In this document: positions 40,030 to 48,465 of the stretch, piece by piece
How positions within the stretch are numbered: the stretch's first letter is position 1
Layout: the number at the start of each line of letters is the position of its first letter
Assembly (NCBI GenBank): GCA_963761035.1
Contig: CAVXFH010000002.1
Span: forward strand, 682,001 to 746,000
Length of the DNA stretch: 64,000 nt
Direction: 5' to 3'
Source: JARRQJ01 sp963761035
GTDB taxonomy: Bacteria; Pseudomonadota; Gammaproteobacteria; DRLM01
The notes under the pieces: generated by a model
The model's input: the letters and a program-made list of their open reading frames with translations, nothing else
Database searches by the model: none
Told to the model about the DNA's origin: nothing
Translations under genes and position numbers: made by a program

Positions 40030-40494
40030 ATGAGCAATGGAAAATCGCTGCTTACCGTTGTTGCCTTCCTGTCAATCAACCTGTTTTATTATTCCGCATT
40101 CGCGCAAGAAACCGGCGACGCCTCCGCGGAGTCCGTCGTCAGTGCCACCGGCGAACATGTACCACGCGCAGTGTTCACTTCCGGCATACAGAATCGGGAG
40201 CCTACCGACACCATCACAACTCTCAGCAACGAAAAGAATAAAATCTATTTCTTCAGCGAGCTTCGCGGACTGGGCGGAAAAATCATAACTCATCGCTGGG
40301 AATATCAAGGGCGGGTAATGGGCGAAATCAAATTCAATGTGGGCGGCCCCCGCTGGCGGGTGTGGTCGAGTAAAACATTATTACCGCAATGGACCGGCGA
40401 GTGGCGGGTTTCGATAATCGACGGCGAGGGCAACACGCTGGGAACTGCTAGCTTTAACTACACTGCTAGCGAGTCTGCTAATCAGGGCAAGTAA
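40030..40494 (+). CDS. DUF2914 domain protein, exported
   Basis: A 154-residue protein with a signal peptide (basic start, hydrophobic 8-22, cleavage probably after FAQ). The mature part has the DUF2914 pattern: RAVFTSGIQNREPTD, YFFSELRGLGGKIITHRWEYQG, VGGPRWRVWSSKTL and the closing GEWRVSIIDGEGNTLGTASFNY. Such domains fold as small beta sandwiches and are common in marine and sulfur-cycle gammaproteobacteria; the role is unknown. The protein is probably periplasmic. It is a single gene between valS and the glrK operon. Confidence 0.85.
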   Translation: MSNGKSLLTVVAFLSINLFYYSAFAQETGDASAESVVSATGEHVPRAVFTSGIQNREPTDTITTLSNEKNKIYFFSELRGLGGKIITHRWEYQGRVMGEIKFNVGGPRWRVWSSKTLLPQWTGEWRVSIIDGEGNTLGTASFNYTASESANQGK

Positions 40495-40869
40495 TTTCAT
40501 TAATGAAAAGCTGTCAGCGCTTCAAATAGCGCTCGCTGTCCCAGACCTCACCGCGGCGGGGATGCCGGGACAGTGCCATACTGACCTGTCTTGCCCGCTA
40601 ATATTTATATAAGATATTAATTTTTATATCATTTAAATGCGGAAGCTCAGTGGCTTTGCAGTCCCTTCGCCATTGCCGTGAAATATACGACTCCCCGTCA
40701 AACAACCATAATTAATAAATAGATCGTCGTTTCTATATATAATAAAAATGAGGTGAATGCGTCGTCCAATTTTTTAATTCTCTACGCTTGGCCAAATTAA
40801 GGGGGCGATTACCATCAGCGAAGACACCGTCCTGCCGGACATGACACCTGCAATGGAATTCTATAGAGC
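40495..40869. other. intergenic stretch before glrK
   Basis: A 375-base AT-rich gap. CTGTCCC (about 40545) is inverted as GGGACAG (about 40576), giving a 7-bp hairpin that may terminate the DUF2914 gene, but it has no T-tract. In enterobacteria the sRNA gene glmY lies here under sigma-54 and GlrR control. I found neither a -24/-12 promoter nor a TGTC-N10-GACA GlrR site, so no sRNA is called. Confidence 0.4.
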
Positions 40870-42351
40870 ATGGCTCAAACATCGCGAAATTATCCTAAAT
40901 CTGTTTATGTTTACGGACCCAAATCGTTCACAACGCTGATTCTTATCGGCTTCGGGTTTGTGGCATTGCCATTGATCTTTGCATTGATATACAGCGCCTA
41001 TCACGTCGATCGCCTGACCGACAGGAGCCAGAGCACCGTTTATAGAGCGGTAAAGGCTACGCAAAATACCCGCATATTGCTCGAACAGCTAACTGAAATG
41101 GAGCGTACGGTTCGCCAGTATCGTGTCTTAAATGATAAGACCCTTCTGCAATCCTACGCAGACAAGCATCAGACTTTCCAACGTACCCTCGACATACTTT
41201 CGGCGTCGCTGGATGATCCTATCATCAACTTGCAATTAAAGTCTTTGTCTGATGGAGAAAACAACCAATTCAACGCCATCAATTTCGACGAACCCAACTC
41301 GACAAAAACGGATGCGGCCATCGATGAATTCGCGCCGCTCGCCGAACTGGCTCAAAAGATATCGGCCGACAGCAGCAGGATAATTAACGTCGAAGTTGAT
41401 GATATGCGGCAGGCCAGCGAACATACCTTGAAAACGATCTTATGGCTATCCTTTGCCATGATCCCTGCTACTATCATCTTCTCCGGCGTTTTCACCGTTC
41501 TGCTGAACCGTCCAATCAAGCAAATAGATCACGCCATTCGTTTACTGGGCGATGGCGAGTTCTCATCTCCCGTTTCGGTGATGGGCCCCCATAATCTTGA
41601 ATATTTGGGACAACGCCTCAACTGGCTGCGCGGAAGGCTACAGGACGTAGAAAACCAAAAAATCAAATTTATCCGGCACGTTTCTCACGAACTGAAGACG
41701 CCTTTGACTGCTCTAAGGGAAGGAACGGAACTATTGGCGGATGAGGTCGTCGGCGGACTCAAAGAAGATCAAAGAGAAATCGTGCAGATTCTTCGGCAAA
41801 ACAGTATTCGCTTGCAAAAGCTCATTGAAGATCTATTGAACTTTAATACGGCGGCATCTCAACCGATGCTTAGCGTGGTGAACCCTGTCCACCTGGACGA
41901 CGTGATCGGCCGCGTTGCGGCCGATCACAAATTACCCCTTGTCGCCAAAAACATTCGCCTTGATACCAATTTGGCCCCTTGCGTGGTGGAAGGCGACGAC
42001 GAAAAATTGCGGGTCATCGTGGACAATCTGCTTTCCAATGCCATCAAATATTCGCCGCCCGGAGGAAAAATCACCATTGCTCTGCGGAAAGACAACTCCT
42101 TGGCCGTTATGGACGTTTACGATTCCGGCCCAGGGATACCGCGCGAGGAAAGTAAAAAAATATTCGATACCTTCTACCAAGGAAACCCTCCCGATGAAGG
42201 CCACATCAAAGGATCTGGATTGGGTTTATCGATCGCCCGGGAACATGTTCTGGCCCACCATGGCATTATTGTGTCGCTTTTTGATTCTTTAGGCGCGCAT
42301 TTACAAGTCGTACTTCCCCAAAAGCAAATCGCCCATGTTAATACGATCTAA
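40870..42351 (+). CDS. glrK: sensor histidine kinase GlrK/QseE
   Basis: The membrane sensor of the GlrK/GlrR envelope-stress system. It has 493 residues: a helix (about 20-40), a periplasmic helical domain (about 41-190), a second helix (about 195-215), HAMP (about 215-265), the HisKA box HVSHELKTPLTALREG with His273, and a HATPase domain (N box DNLLSNAIKYSPPGG; G boxes DSGPGIP and GSGLGLSIAREH). GlrK is the closest match because of the downstream QseG lipoprotein and GlrR. Its end overlaps qseG by 17 bases. The input signal is not visible from the sequence. Confidence 0.9.
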   Translation: MAQTSRNYPKSVYVYGPKSFTTLILIGFGFVALPLIFALIYSAYHVDRLTDRSQSTVYRAVKATQNTRILLEQLTEMERTVRQYRVLNDKTLLQSYADKHQTFQRTLDILSASLDDPIINLQLKSLSDGENNQFNAINFDEPNSTKTDAAIDEFAPLAELAQKISADSSRIINVEVDDMRQASEHTLKTILWLSFAMIPATIIFSGVFTVLLNRPIKQIDHAIRLLGDGEFSSPVSVMGPHNLEYLGQRLNWLRGRLQDVENQKIKFIRHVSHELKTPLTALREGTELLADEVVGGLKEDQREIVQILRQNSIRLQKLIEDLLNFNTAASQPMLSVVNPVHLDDVIGRVAADHKLPLVAKNIRLDTNLAPCVVEGDDEKLRVIVDNLLSNAIKYSPPGGKITIALRKDNSLAVMDVYDSGPGIPREESKKIFDTFYQGNPPDEGHIKGSGLGLSIAREHVLAHHGIIVSLFDSLGAHLQVVLPQKQIAHVNTI

Positions 42352-42994
42352 AGCTCTTGTTCTCGCCTCTGCAATAGTATTATTGTCCGGCTGCGCCGTT
42401 CTCCACGAGCCGCAAAACGATGCAAATGCCACCCCGGCAGATAATAGCGCTGCCGGTACTCCATCGGGACATATTTGGGCGATGAATAACTCCGGTAAAA
42501 CGGATATTAACTGGTTACTCCGTTATTACCGCCTGATAAACACCGAAACGGACAAGCAACTAACGGACGAGTATGAAAAGACAAGAAAGGAGTTTTCTGA
42601 AAAAAAGACGTTAAAAAGTCAATGGCAATTGGCCATATTACTCAGCATTCCCAGCGCGTCTTTCTATGATGCGGGTCGCTCTACCGATCTATTCAAAGAA
42701 TTGACCAACAACGACCTTGAACATGACACAAATTTAAACGACGCCGCATACCTGATATATACCCTTGTCAACGAACAGTATCGTATCGGCAGAAAATCAG
42801 ACACCATCGAGGCTCAGCTTATCGAATCGCAAGCTGCCAATAAACCGCTGCAGGACAAGCTTAAATCCCTTCAAGCTCAGCTAACTGAGGTGCAGGCAGC
42901 CAATCAGACGCTGCAAGACCAAATAAATGCGCTTAAGGCGATTGAAGATGCCCTTGATCAACGCAATAAAGCGGAGGATAAACCAAAACCATGA
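42335..42994 (+). CDS. qseG: QseG-like outer-membrane lipoprotein
   Basis: A 219-residue lipoprotein with signal and lipobox LLSGC (Cys20). The middle (about 45-140) is helical, and residues about 160-218 form a heptad coiled coil with near-repeats (IESQAANKPLQDKLKSLQAQ and VQAANQTLQDQINALKA). Position between glrK and glrR, with overlaps on both sides (17 and 4 bases), matches qseG/yfhG of enterobacteria. There the lipoprotein binds the QseE/GlrK periplasmic domain and raises kinase activity. Sequence identity looks low, so the symbol rests largely on context. Confidence 0.8.
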   Translation: MLIRSKALVLASAIVLLSGCAVLHEPQNDANATPADNSAAGTPSGHIWAMNNSGKTDINWLLRYYRLINTETDKQLTDEYEKTRKEFSEKKTLKSQWQLAILLSIPSASFYDAGRSTDLFKELTNNDLEHDTNLNDAAYLIYTLVNEQYRIGRKSDTIEAQLIESQAANKPLQDKLKSLQAQLTEVQAANQTLQDQINALKAIEDALDQRNKAEDKPKP

Positions 42995-44358
42995 ATAGCG
43001 CCAAGACCAAGATATTATTGATTGACGATGATCCGGGATTACTGCGCTTGATTTCAATACGGCTCAGTGCAGCGGGTTATGATGTAATTCCAGAGAGCAG
43101 CGGCGAAAAGGCTTTAGCTCATATCTCGCTGCATCGGCCCCATATCGTGGTTACCGACCTGCGTATGAGCGGCATGGACGGCATGGCGGTATTCGATGCC
43201 ATTCATCAACGCAATCCATCCTTGCCAGTCATCATTTTGACCGCTCACGGCACCATTCCCGACGCCGTCGCCGCTACCAAGCGGGGAGTGTTCGGATTTC
43301 TCACCAAGCCATTCGATAGCAAGGCCTTACTGGAGCAAGTTGAAAAGGCCTTGGCGGCGAGCGGTATTCACGGCGATGAGATGAACGGCGGCGGAGAAGA
43401 TACCAGTTGGCGGCGGGCAATTATCACCCGAAATCCCATTATGGAGGATGTGTTGAATCAAGCGCGACTGGTGGCGGAGAGCGATATCAGCGTCTTCATT
43501 CATGGTGAAAGTGGCACTGGCAAAGATCTTCTGGCGCGCGCCATCCACAAATCCAGCTCCCGCTGCAACGCGCCCTTCGTGGCCATTAATTGCAGCGCCA
43601 TCCCGGAACCCTTGCTGGAATCGGAGCTGTTCGGCCATAGCAAGGGGGCGTTTACCGGCGCGACCCGCGACCATAAGGGTCTGTTCCAGGCCGCGCACAA
43701 AGGCACTTTATTTCTTGATGAGATCGGCGACATGCCCCTTAGCCTGCAGGCCAAGTTGCTCCGGGTCCTGCAAGACAAAGAGGTGCGCCCTATCGGTGCA
43801 ACGGCATCTGTGCTGGTGGACGTTCGGGTGATATCCGCCACGCATCGTAAATTGGAACAGGAGATGGCGCGCGGAAACTTCCGCGAAGACCTCTACTACC
43901 GACTCAATGTGGTGGCGCTGGAAATCCCACCCCTGGCGCAGCGGCGCGAGGACATTCCGCTGCTGGCGTCACATTTCCTGAATAAACTCTCGGCGACCAG
44001 CAGCCGCAAAGTGGAAGGCTTCTCTCCCGAAGCCATGGAATTACTCGTCAGCGCATCATGGCCGGGCAACGTACGCCAACTGCTGAACGTCGTAGAACAA
44101 AGCGTTGCGCTATCGACCACCCCCATCATCTCAACTGCCTTGGTGCAAAAGGCGTTGCGCGCGGAACCTGGAGAAATTTTATCTTTCGTCGATGCGCGCA
44201 CCAGCTTCGAACGCGATTACCTCGTGCAACTGTTGCAGATATCTCAAGGCAATGTAACACAGGCGGCGCGTCTGGCTAAACGCAATCGCACCGAGTTTTA
44301 CAAACTGCTGCGCCGACATCACCTCGAACCCGGCCTATTTAAACAGGCGGGACAATAG
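42991..44358 (+). CDS. glrR: sigma-54-dependent response regulator GlrR/QseF
   Basis: Activates sigma-54 RNA polymerase when phosphorylated by GlrK. It has 455 residues: receiver domain 1-125 with Asp56 as phospho-acceptor (VTDLRMSG), AAA+ domain (Walker A GESGTGKD about 172-179; sigma-54 contact loop GAFTGA about 220-225; Walker B LFLDEIGDMP) and a C-terminal helix-turn-helix (NVTQAARLAKRNRTEFYKLLRRH). The ending is typical of GlrR rather than NtrC. In enterobacteria it controls glmY and rpoE. Two sigma-54 promoter matches occur elsewhere in this window, but no GlrR operator was found near them. Confidence 0.92.
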   Translation: MNSAKTKILLIDDDPGLLRLISIRLSAAGYDVIPESSGEKALAHISLHRPHIVVTDLRMSGMDGMAVFDAIHQRNPSLPVIILTAHGTIPDAVAATKRGVFGFLTKPFDSKALLEQVEKALAASGIHGDEMNGGGEDTSWRRAIITRNPIMEDVLNQARLVAESDISVFIHGESGTGKDLLARAIHKSSSRCNAPFVAINCSAIPEPLLESELFGHSKGAFTGATRDHKGLFQAAHKGTLFLDEIGDMPLSLQAKLLRVLQDKEVRPIGATASVLVDVRVISATHRKLEQEMARGNFREDLYYRLNVVALEIPPLAQRREDIPLLASHFLNKLSATSSRKVEGFSPEAMELLVSASWPGNVRQLLNVVEQSVALSTTPIISTALVQKALRAEPGEILSFVDARTSFERDYLVQLLQISQGNVTQAARLAKRNRTEFYKLLRRHHLEPGLFKQAGQ

Positions 44359-44386
44359 GTCGCGTTTGATTATCCGCGGCAACGGA

Positions 44387-45967
44387 TCAATGTTCGCGGG
44401 TGGCGAGGAATTTGATCTTAGGCCAGCGCTCCATGGTGAGATCGAGATTGACACGAGTCGGTGCCAGATAGGCTAGATCGCCGCCGCCGTCCACTGCCAG
44501 ATTATCGGACAGCTTAGTACGAAATTCATCGAGATGCCTGGCGTCGTCGCAACCTATCCAACGCGCCGTAACGATAGTCGCCTGCTCGAAGATACATTCC
44601 ACGCCGTACTCGTCCTGTAAGCGCTGCGCCACCACATCAAATTGCAATACCCCCACAGCGCCCAGGATAAGGTCATTATTGTTAAGCGGACGAAACAGCT
44701 GCGTTGCGCCTTCCTCGCATAATTGTTCCAACCCCTTATTCAACGCCTTCATGCGCATGGGATCGCGCAAGCGCGCCCGGCGAAAAAGTTCCGGGGCAAA
44801 ATTGGGAATACCGGTAAACTTCAGCTCCTCTCCCTCGGTGAAAGTGTCGCCGATTTGAATGGTCCCATGATTATGCAGCCCGATAATGTCGCCAGGGAAA
44901 GCATCCTCGACGTGTTCGCGGTCGCGCGCCATGAAGGTGATGGCATTGGCGATCTTGGTCTCCCGCCCCAAACGAACGTGATGGACTTTCATGCCTTTAG
45001 CATAACGGCCGGAGCATATTCGCATGAAGGCGACGCGGTCACGATGCGCCGGGTCCATATTGGCTTGAATCTTAAATACGAAACCGCTGAACTTGTCTTC
45101 CTCTGCCTCAACCCAGCGGGTTGTAGTCTGCCGCGGGCGCGGCGAGGGCGCATAGTCCGCCATGGCATTGAGTAAATCCGCTACGCCGAAATTATTGACT
45201 GCCGAACCGAAAAATACCGGCGTCATATGCCCGGCAAGGTAGGCCTCAATGTCGAAACGATGACTGGCTCCTTTTACCAGTTCCACCTGATCACGCAACT
45301 CTGTGGCCTGCAACCCAAACAGGGCATCAAGGCGCGGGTTGTTCAACCCGGCGATTACTTCGCCCTCCTGGATCTTACCTCCGTGGGTCGGACTAAATAT
45401 ATGTACGCTTTCCGTATATAAATTAAAAACACCGCGAAACTGCTTGCCCATACCGATGGGCCAGGTGATGGGCGCGCATCGAATGCTCAAGACGGACTCA
45501 ACCTCGTCTAATAACTCGATAGGCTCACGCCCTTCGCGATCCAGTTTGTTGATGAAGGCGATGATGGGCGTATCCCGCAGACGGCAAACCTCCATGAGCT
45601 TGATGGTCCGCTCTTCCACGCCCTTAGCGCTGTCAATGACCATTAAGGCCGAATCGACCGCCGTCAAAGTTCGATAGGTATCCTCGGAAAAATCTTCATG
45701 CCCCGGCGTATCCAGGAGATTGATGACCAACTCCTTATAGGGAAACTGCATGACGGACGTGGTTACGGAGATACCGCGGCGTTTCTCCAACTCCATCCAA
45801 TCCGAGGTGGCGTGGCGGGCGGCCTTACGCCCCTTCACCGCGCCGGCCAGTTGGATGGCGCCACCATACAGCAACAGCTTCTCGGTAAGCGTGGTCTTGC
45901 CGGCGTCCGGGTGAGAAATGATGGCAAAGGTACGGCGACGGGCCGTTTGCGCAGCGATAACCGACAT
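44387..45967 (-). CDS. prfC: peptide chain release factor 3
   Basis: The GTPase that removes RF1 and RF2 from the ribosome after termination. It has 526 residues (E. coli 529). GTP motifs: ISHPDAGKTTL (G1), DTPGHEDFSEDTYRTL (G3) and INKLDREGR (G4); the RF3-specific GISVTTSVMQF switch and the C-terminal TLARWIG-type segment (VTARWIGCDDARHLDEF) are present. The frame can reach 46051, but ATG 45967 matches the RF3 start, and a predicted -10 overlaps the longer version. It is convergent with glrR. Confidence 0.96.
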   Translation of the reverse strand: MSVIAAQTARRRTFAIISHPDAGKTTLTEKLLLYGGAIQLAGAVKGRKAARHATSDWMELEKRRGISVTTSVMQFPYKELVINLLDTPGHEDFSEDTYRTLTAVDSALMVIDSAKGVEERTIKLMEVCRLRDTPIIAFINKLDREGREPIELLDEVESVLSIRCAPITWPIGMGKQFRGVFNLYTESVHIFSPTHGGKIQEGEVIAGLNNPRLDALFGLQATELRDQVELVKGASHRFDIEAYLAGHMTPVFFGSAVNNFGVADLLNAMADYAPSPRPRQTTTRWVEAEEDKFSGFVFKIQANMDPAHRDRVAFMRICSGRYAKGMKVHHVRLGRETKIANAITFMARDREHVEDAFPGDIIGLHNHGTIQIGDTFTEGEELKFTGIPNFAPELFRRARLRDPMRMKALNKGLEQLCEEGATQLFRPLNNNDLILGAVGVLQFDVVAQRLQDEYGVECIFEQATIVTARWIGCDDARHLDEFRTKLSDNLAVDGGGDLAYLAPTRVNLDLTMERWPKIKFLATREH

Positions 45968-46004
45968 AAAACTATGAATAAACTGCCAAACTTGGAGAGG
46001 GAGC

Positions 46005-46033
46005 ATTATACACAATGAAGAGGACTCCCGTAA
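46005..46033 (-). promoter_or_regulatory. probable prfC promoter
   Basis: On the minus strand a perfect -10 TATAAT (46010-46005) lies 17 bases from a weak -35 TTACGG (46033-46028). Transcription would begin near 45998, about 31 bases before the chosen prfC start, which excludes the longer N-terminal versions. Confidence 0.5.
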
Positions 46034-46404
46034 GCGATGAAATTCATTCAAAATGCTTTATCCTGACAAGAGCGAAGCCTTACACGGCGCGGGTATACCC
46101 TGCCCCAGCCAAAGAATGCGCCGTGTCTGCCGCTACATTATTAGTGGACGACTTTCGGAAATTGCCATTCATGAAAAGTGGCCTCTGGAAGGAAACAATT
46201 GGTCAAGGCTCGGGTCAAATTGTCTCGGTGCGGCGAACTTGCTAAAGCGCCGGGAAAATGACTGATGGAGGTAAAACGTAACGCCGTGGCTTAAAATTTT
46301 TGGCGCCGCCTCACGAACAATCGTCAGGGACTAAGGGATCAATCGTCTGTTTTCTTTATGTCTTTTGAAGATAGGCGAAGCCAGGGTGGGCTACATGGAA
46401 CGAT
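46034..46404. other. intergenic stretch before the prkA operon
   Basis: No supported gene; two short overlapping plus-strand frames (46015-46245 and 46053-46265) have no family or ribosome binding site. The segment around 46196-46222 carries CAATTGGTCAAG and GGTCAAATTG, an imperfect repeat about 200 bases before the sigma-54 promoter that could be an activator site. This is speculative. Confidence 0.35.
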
Positions 46405-46420
46405 TGGCCTAATAGTTGCA
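46405..46420 (+). promoter_or_regulatory. sigma-54 promoter of prkA-yeaH-spoVR
   Basis: TGGCCT-N5-TTGCA (46405-46420) with the invariant GG and GC exactly ten bases apart, followed by ATTT. This is a close match to the TGGCAC-N5-TTGCA consensus. The start would be near 46431, about 88 bases before prkA. In E. coli the yeaGH operon is also reported to have a sigma-54, nitrogen-stress promoter, so the assignment fits the family. The activator binding site is not identified. Confidence 0.75.
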
Positions 46421-46518
46421 ATTTCAGACTGACGAGCTGCTCCAGGTAGACTTGAAGGAATCGGGATGACACGAACACGCAAGGCAGCGGGCCTGCAAAG
46501 CATTCGAGCGAGGTGATC

Positions 46519-48441
46519 ATGAGTATTTTCGACTATTACCAGGCACGATATGAAGAATCGCGGGAAGAGGAACTCTCCCTTCACGAATTTCTCGAAAACT
46601 GCAAAGCGGATCCTACCGCGTACGCCACCGCCGCTGAACGACTCTTGATGGCAATCGGCGAACCTGAACTCGTCGATACCAGCAAAGATCCCCGTTTAAC
46701 CCGCATCTTCGCCAATAAGGTAATCAAAGTTTATCCCGCCTTCCGCGACTTCTACGGGATGGAGGAAACCATTGAGCAGATCGTGGCCTTCTTCCGTCAT
46801 GCCGCGCAAGGACTGGAAGAAAAGAAACAAATCCTCTATTTACTCGGACCGCCGGGCGGCGGCAAATCATCCCTGGCGGAGAAACTGAAATCTTTGATGG
46901 AGAAAATCCCCTTCTACGCCATCAAGGATTCGCCGGTCAACGAATCGCCTCTAGGGTTATTTTCTCGAGAAGAAGACGGGCGGATTCTTGAGGAGGACTA
47001 TGGAATCCCGCAACGCTACCTCGGGAAGATCATGTCGCCGTGGGCCGTGAAACGCCTTCATGAGTATAACGGCGACATCACCAAGTTTAAGATCGTCAAA
47101 CACCACCCTTCCATTCTGCGTCAAATCGCCATCTCCAAAACGGAACCGGGCGACGAAAACAATCAGGACATCTCCAGCTTGGTCGGTAAGGTTGATATCC
47201 GTAAACTCGAGCAATTCTCGCAGGACGACCCGGATGCCTACAGCTATTCCGGAGGCTTATGCCTGGCCAATCAAGGGCTGTTGGAATTTGTGGAAATGTT
47301 CAAGGCGCCTATCAAGGTACTCCACCCCTTGCTGACCGCCACTCAGGAAGGCAACTACAAGGGAACCGAGGGCTTCCCGGCCATTCCTTTCGACGGGATC
47401 ATTCTTGCCCACTCCAATGAATCGGAATGGCAGGCATTCAAAAACAACAAGAACAACGAAGCCTTCCTGGATCGCATCTATATCGTGAAAGTGCCCTATT
47501 GTCTGCGGGTACACGAAGAGATGAAGATCTACGAGAAACTTCTTACCAACAGTTCCTTGGCCAGCTCGCCCTGCGCACCCGGCACCTTGGAAATGATGGC
47601 GCAGTTCGCGGTGTTGTCACGCCTCAAAGAGCCGGAAAATTCCAGCATTTATTCTAAAATGCGGGTGTATGACGGCGAGAACCTTAAAGATATCGATCCC
47701 AAATCCAAATCCTATCAGGAGTACCGGGATTTTGCCGGCCCCGATGAAGGCATGTCGGGCCTGTCGACGCGTTTCGCCTTTAAGATCCTCTCCAAAGTCT
47801 TCAACTACGATCACTCGGAGATCGCGGCCAATCCAGTGCATTTGCTGTACATTATCGAACAGCAGATCGAGCAGGAGCAGTATCCCGCCGAAGTAATGGA
47901 GAAATATCTGTCTTTCCTCAAGGGTTACCTGGCGCCGCGCTACGCGGAATTCATCGGCAAGGAAATCCAGACCGCGTATCTGGAATCCTATTCCGAGTTC
48001 GGCCAGAACATCTTCGATCGCTATGTCACCTACGCCGATTACTGGATCCAGGACCAGGAATTCCGCGACCCCGATACCGGAGAATTCCTTGACCGCGCGG
48101 CGCTCAATACCGAACTGGAAAAGATCGAGAAGCCGGCCGGGATCAGCAATCCTAAGGATTTCCGCAACGAAATCGTCAACTTCGTGCTGCGCGCCCGTGC
48201 GCACAATGCCGGCAAAAATCCTTCCTGGACCAGCTATGAGAAATTACGCGAGGTCATCGAAAAGAAGATGTTCTCCACTACGGAAGATCTGCTGCCGGTG
48301 ATCTCTTTCAACGCCAAGTCCACTTCGGAGGACAAGAAGAAGCATGAGGAATTCGTCAACCGCATGGTCACGAAAGGATATACGCCCAAACAGGTCCGCT
48401 TGTTATGTGAGTGGCATTTGCGAACCCGCAAGGCCTCTTAA
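46519..48441 (+). CDS. prkA: PrkA/YeaG family serine protein kinase
   Basis: A 640-residue AAA+ P-loop protein with a C-terminal kinase-like domain. MSIFDYYQARYEE at ATG 46519 has the ribosome binding site GAGGTG six bases before it; an in-frame ATG two codons earlier is less likely. Walker A is LLGPPGGGKSSLAEKL (about 113-128), and KDSPVNESPLGLF (about 137-149) and EGNYKGTEGFPAIPFDG (about 278-294) are strongly conserved in the family. YeaG helps E. coli survive sustained nitrogen starvation; the Bacillus homologue affects sporulation. It is first in the prkA-yeaH-spoVR operon, which is widely conserved as a block. Confidence 0.95.
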   Translation: MSIFDYYQARYEESREEELSLHEFLENCKADPTAYATAAERLLMAIGEPELVDTSKDPRLTRIFANKVIKVYPAFRDFYGMEETIEQIVAFFRHAAQGLEEKKQILYLLGPPGGGKSSLAEKLKSLMEKIPFYAIKDSPVNESPLGLFSREEDGRILEEDYGIPQRYLGKIMSPWAVKRLHEYNGDITKFKIVKHHPSILRQIAISKTEPGDENNQDISSLVGKVDIRKLEQFSQDDPDAYSYSGGLCLANQGLLEFVEMFKAPIKVLHPLLTATQEGNYKGTEGFPAIPFDGIILAHSNESEWQAFKNNKNNEAFLDRIYIVKVPYCLRVHEEMKIYEKLLTNSSLASSPCAPGTLEMMAQFAVLSRLKEPENSSIYSKMRVYDGENLKDIDPKSKSYQEYRDFAGPDEGMSGLSTRFAFKILSKVFNYDHSEIAANPVHLLYIIEQQIEQEQYPAEVMEKYLSFLKGYLAPRYAEFIGKEIQTAYLESYSEFGQNIFDRYVTYADYWIQDQEFRDPDTGEFLDRAALNTELEKIEKPAGISNPKDFRNEIVNFVLRARAHNAGKNPSWTSYEKLREVIEKKMFSTTEDLLPVISFNAKSTSEDKKKHEEFVNRMVTKGYTPKQVRLLCEWHLRTRKAS

Positions 48442-48465
48442 AGATCAACACGAGGGTAAGATGTC

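Noticed and set aside
40495..40869. Possible glmY sRNA before glrK
   Set aside because: No sigma-54 promoter, no GlrR operator and no T-tailed hairpin in the right place.
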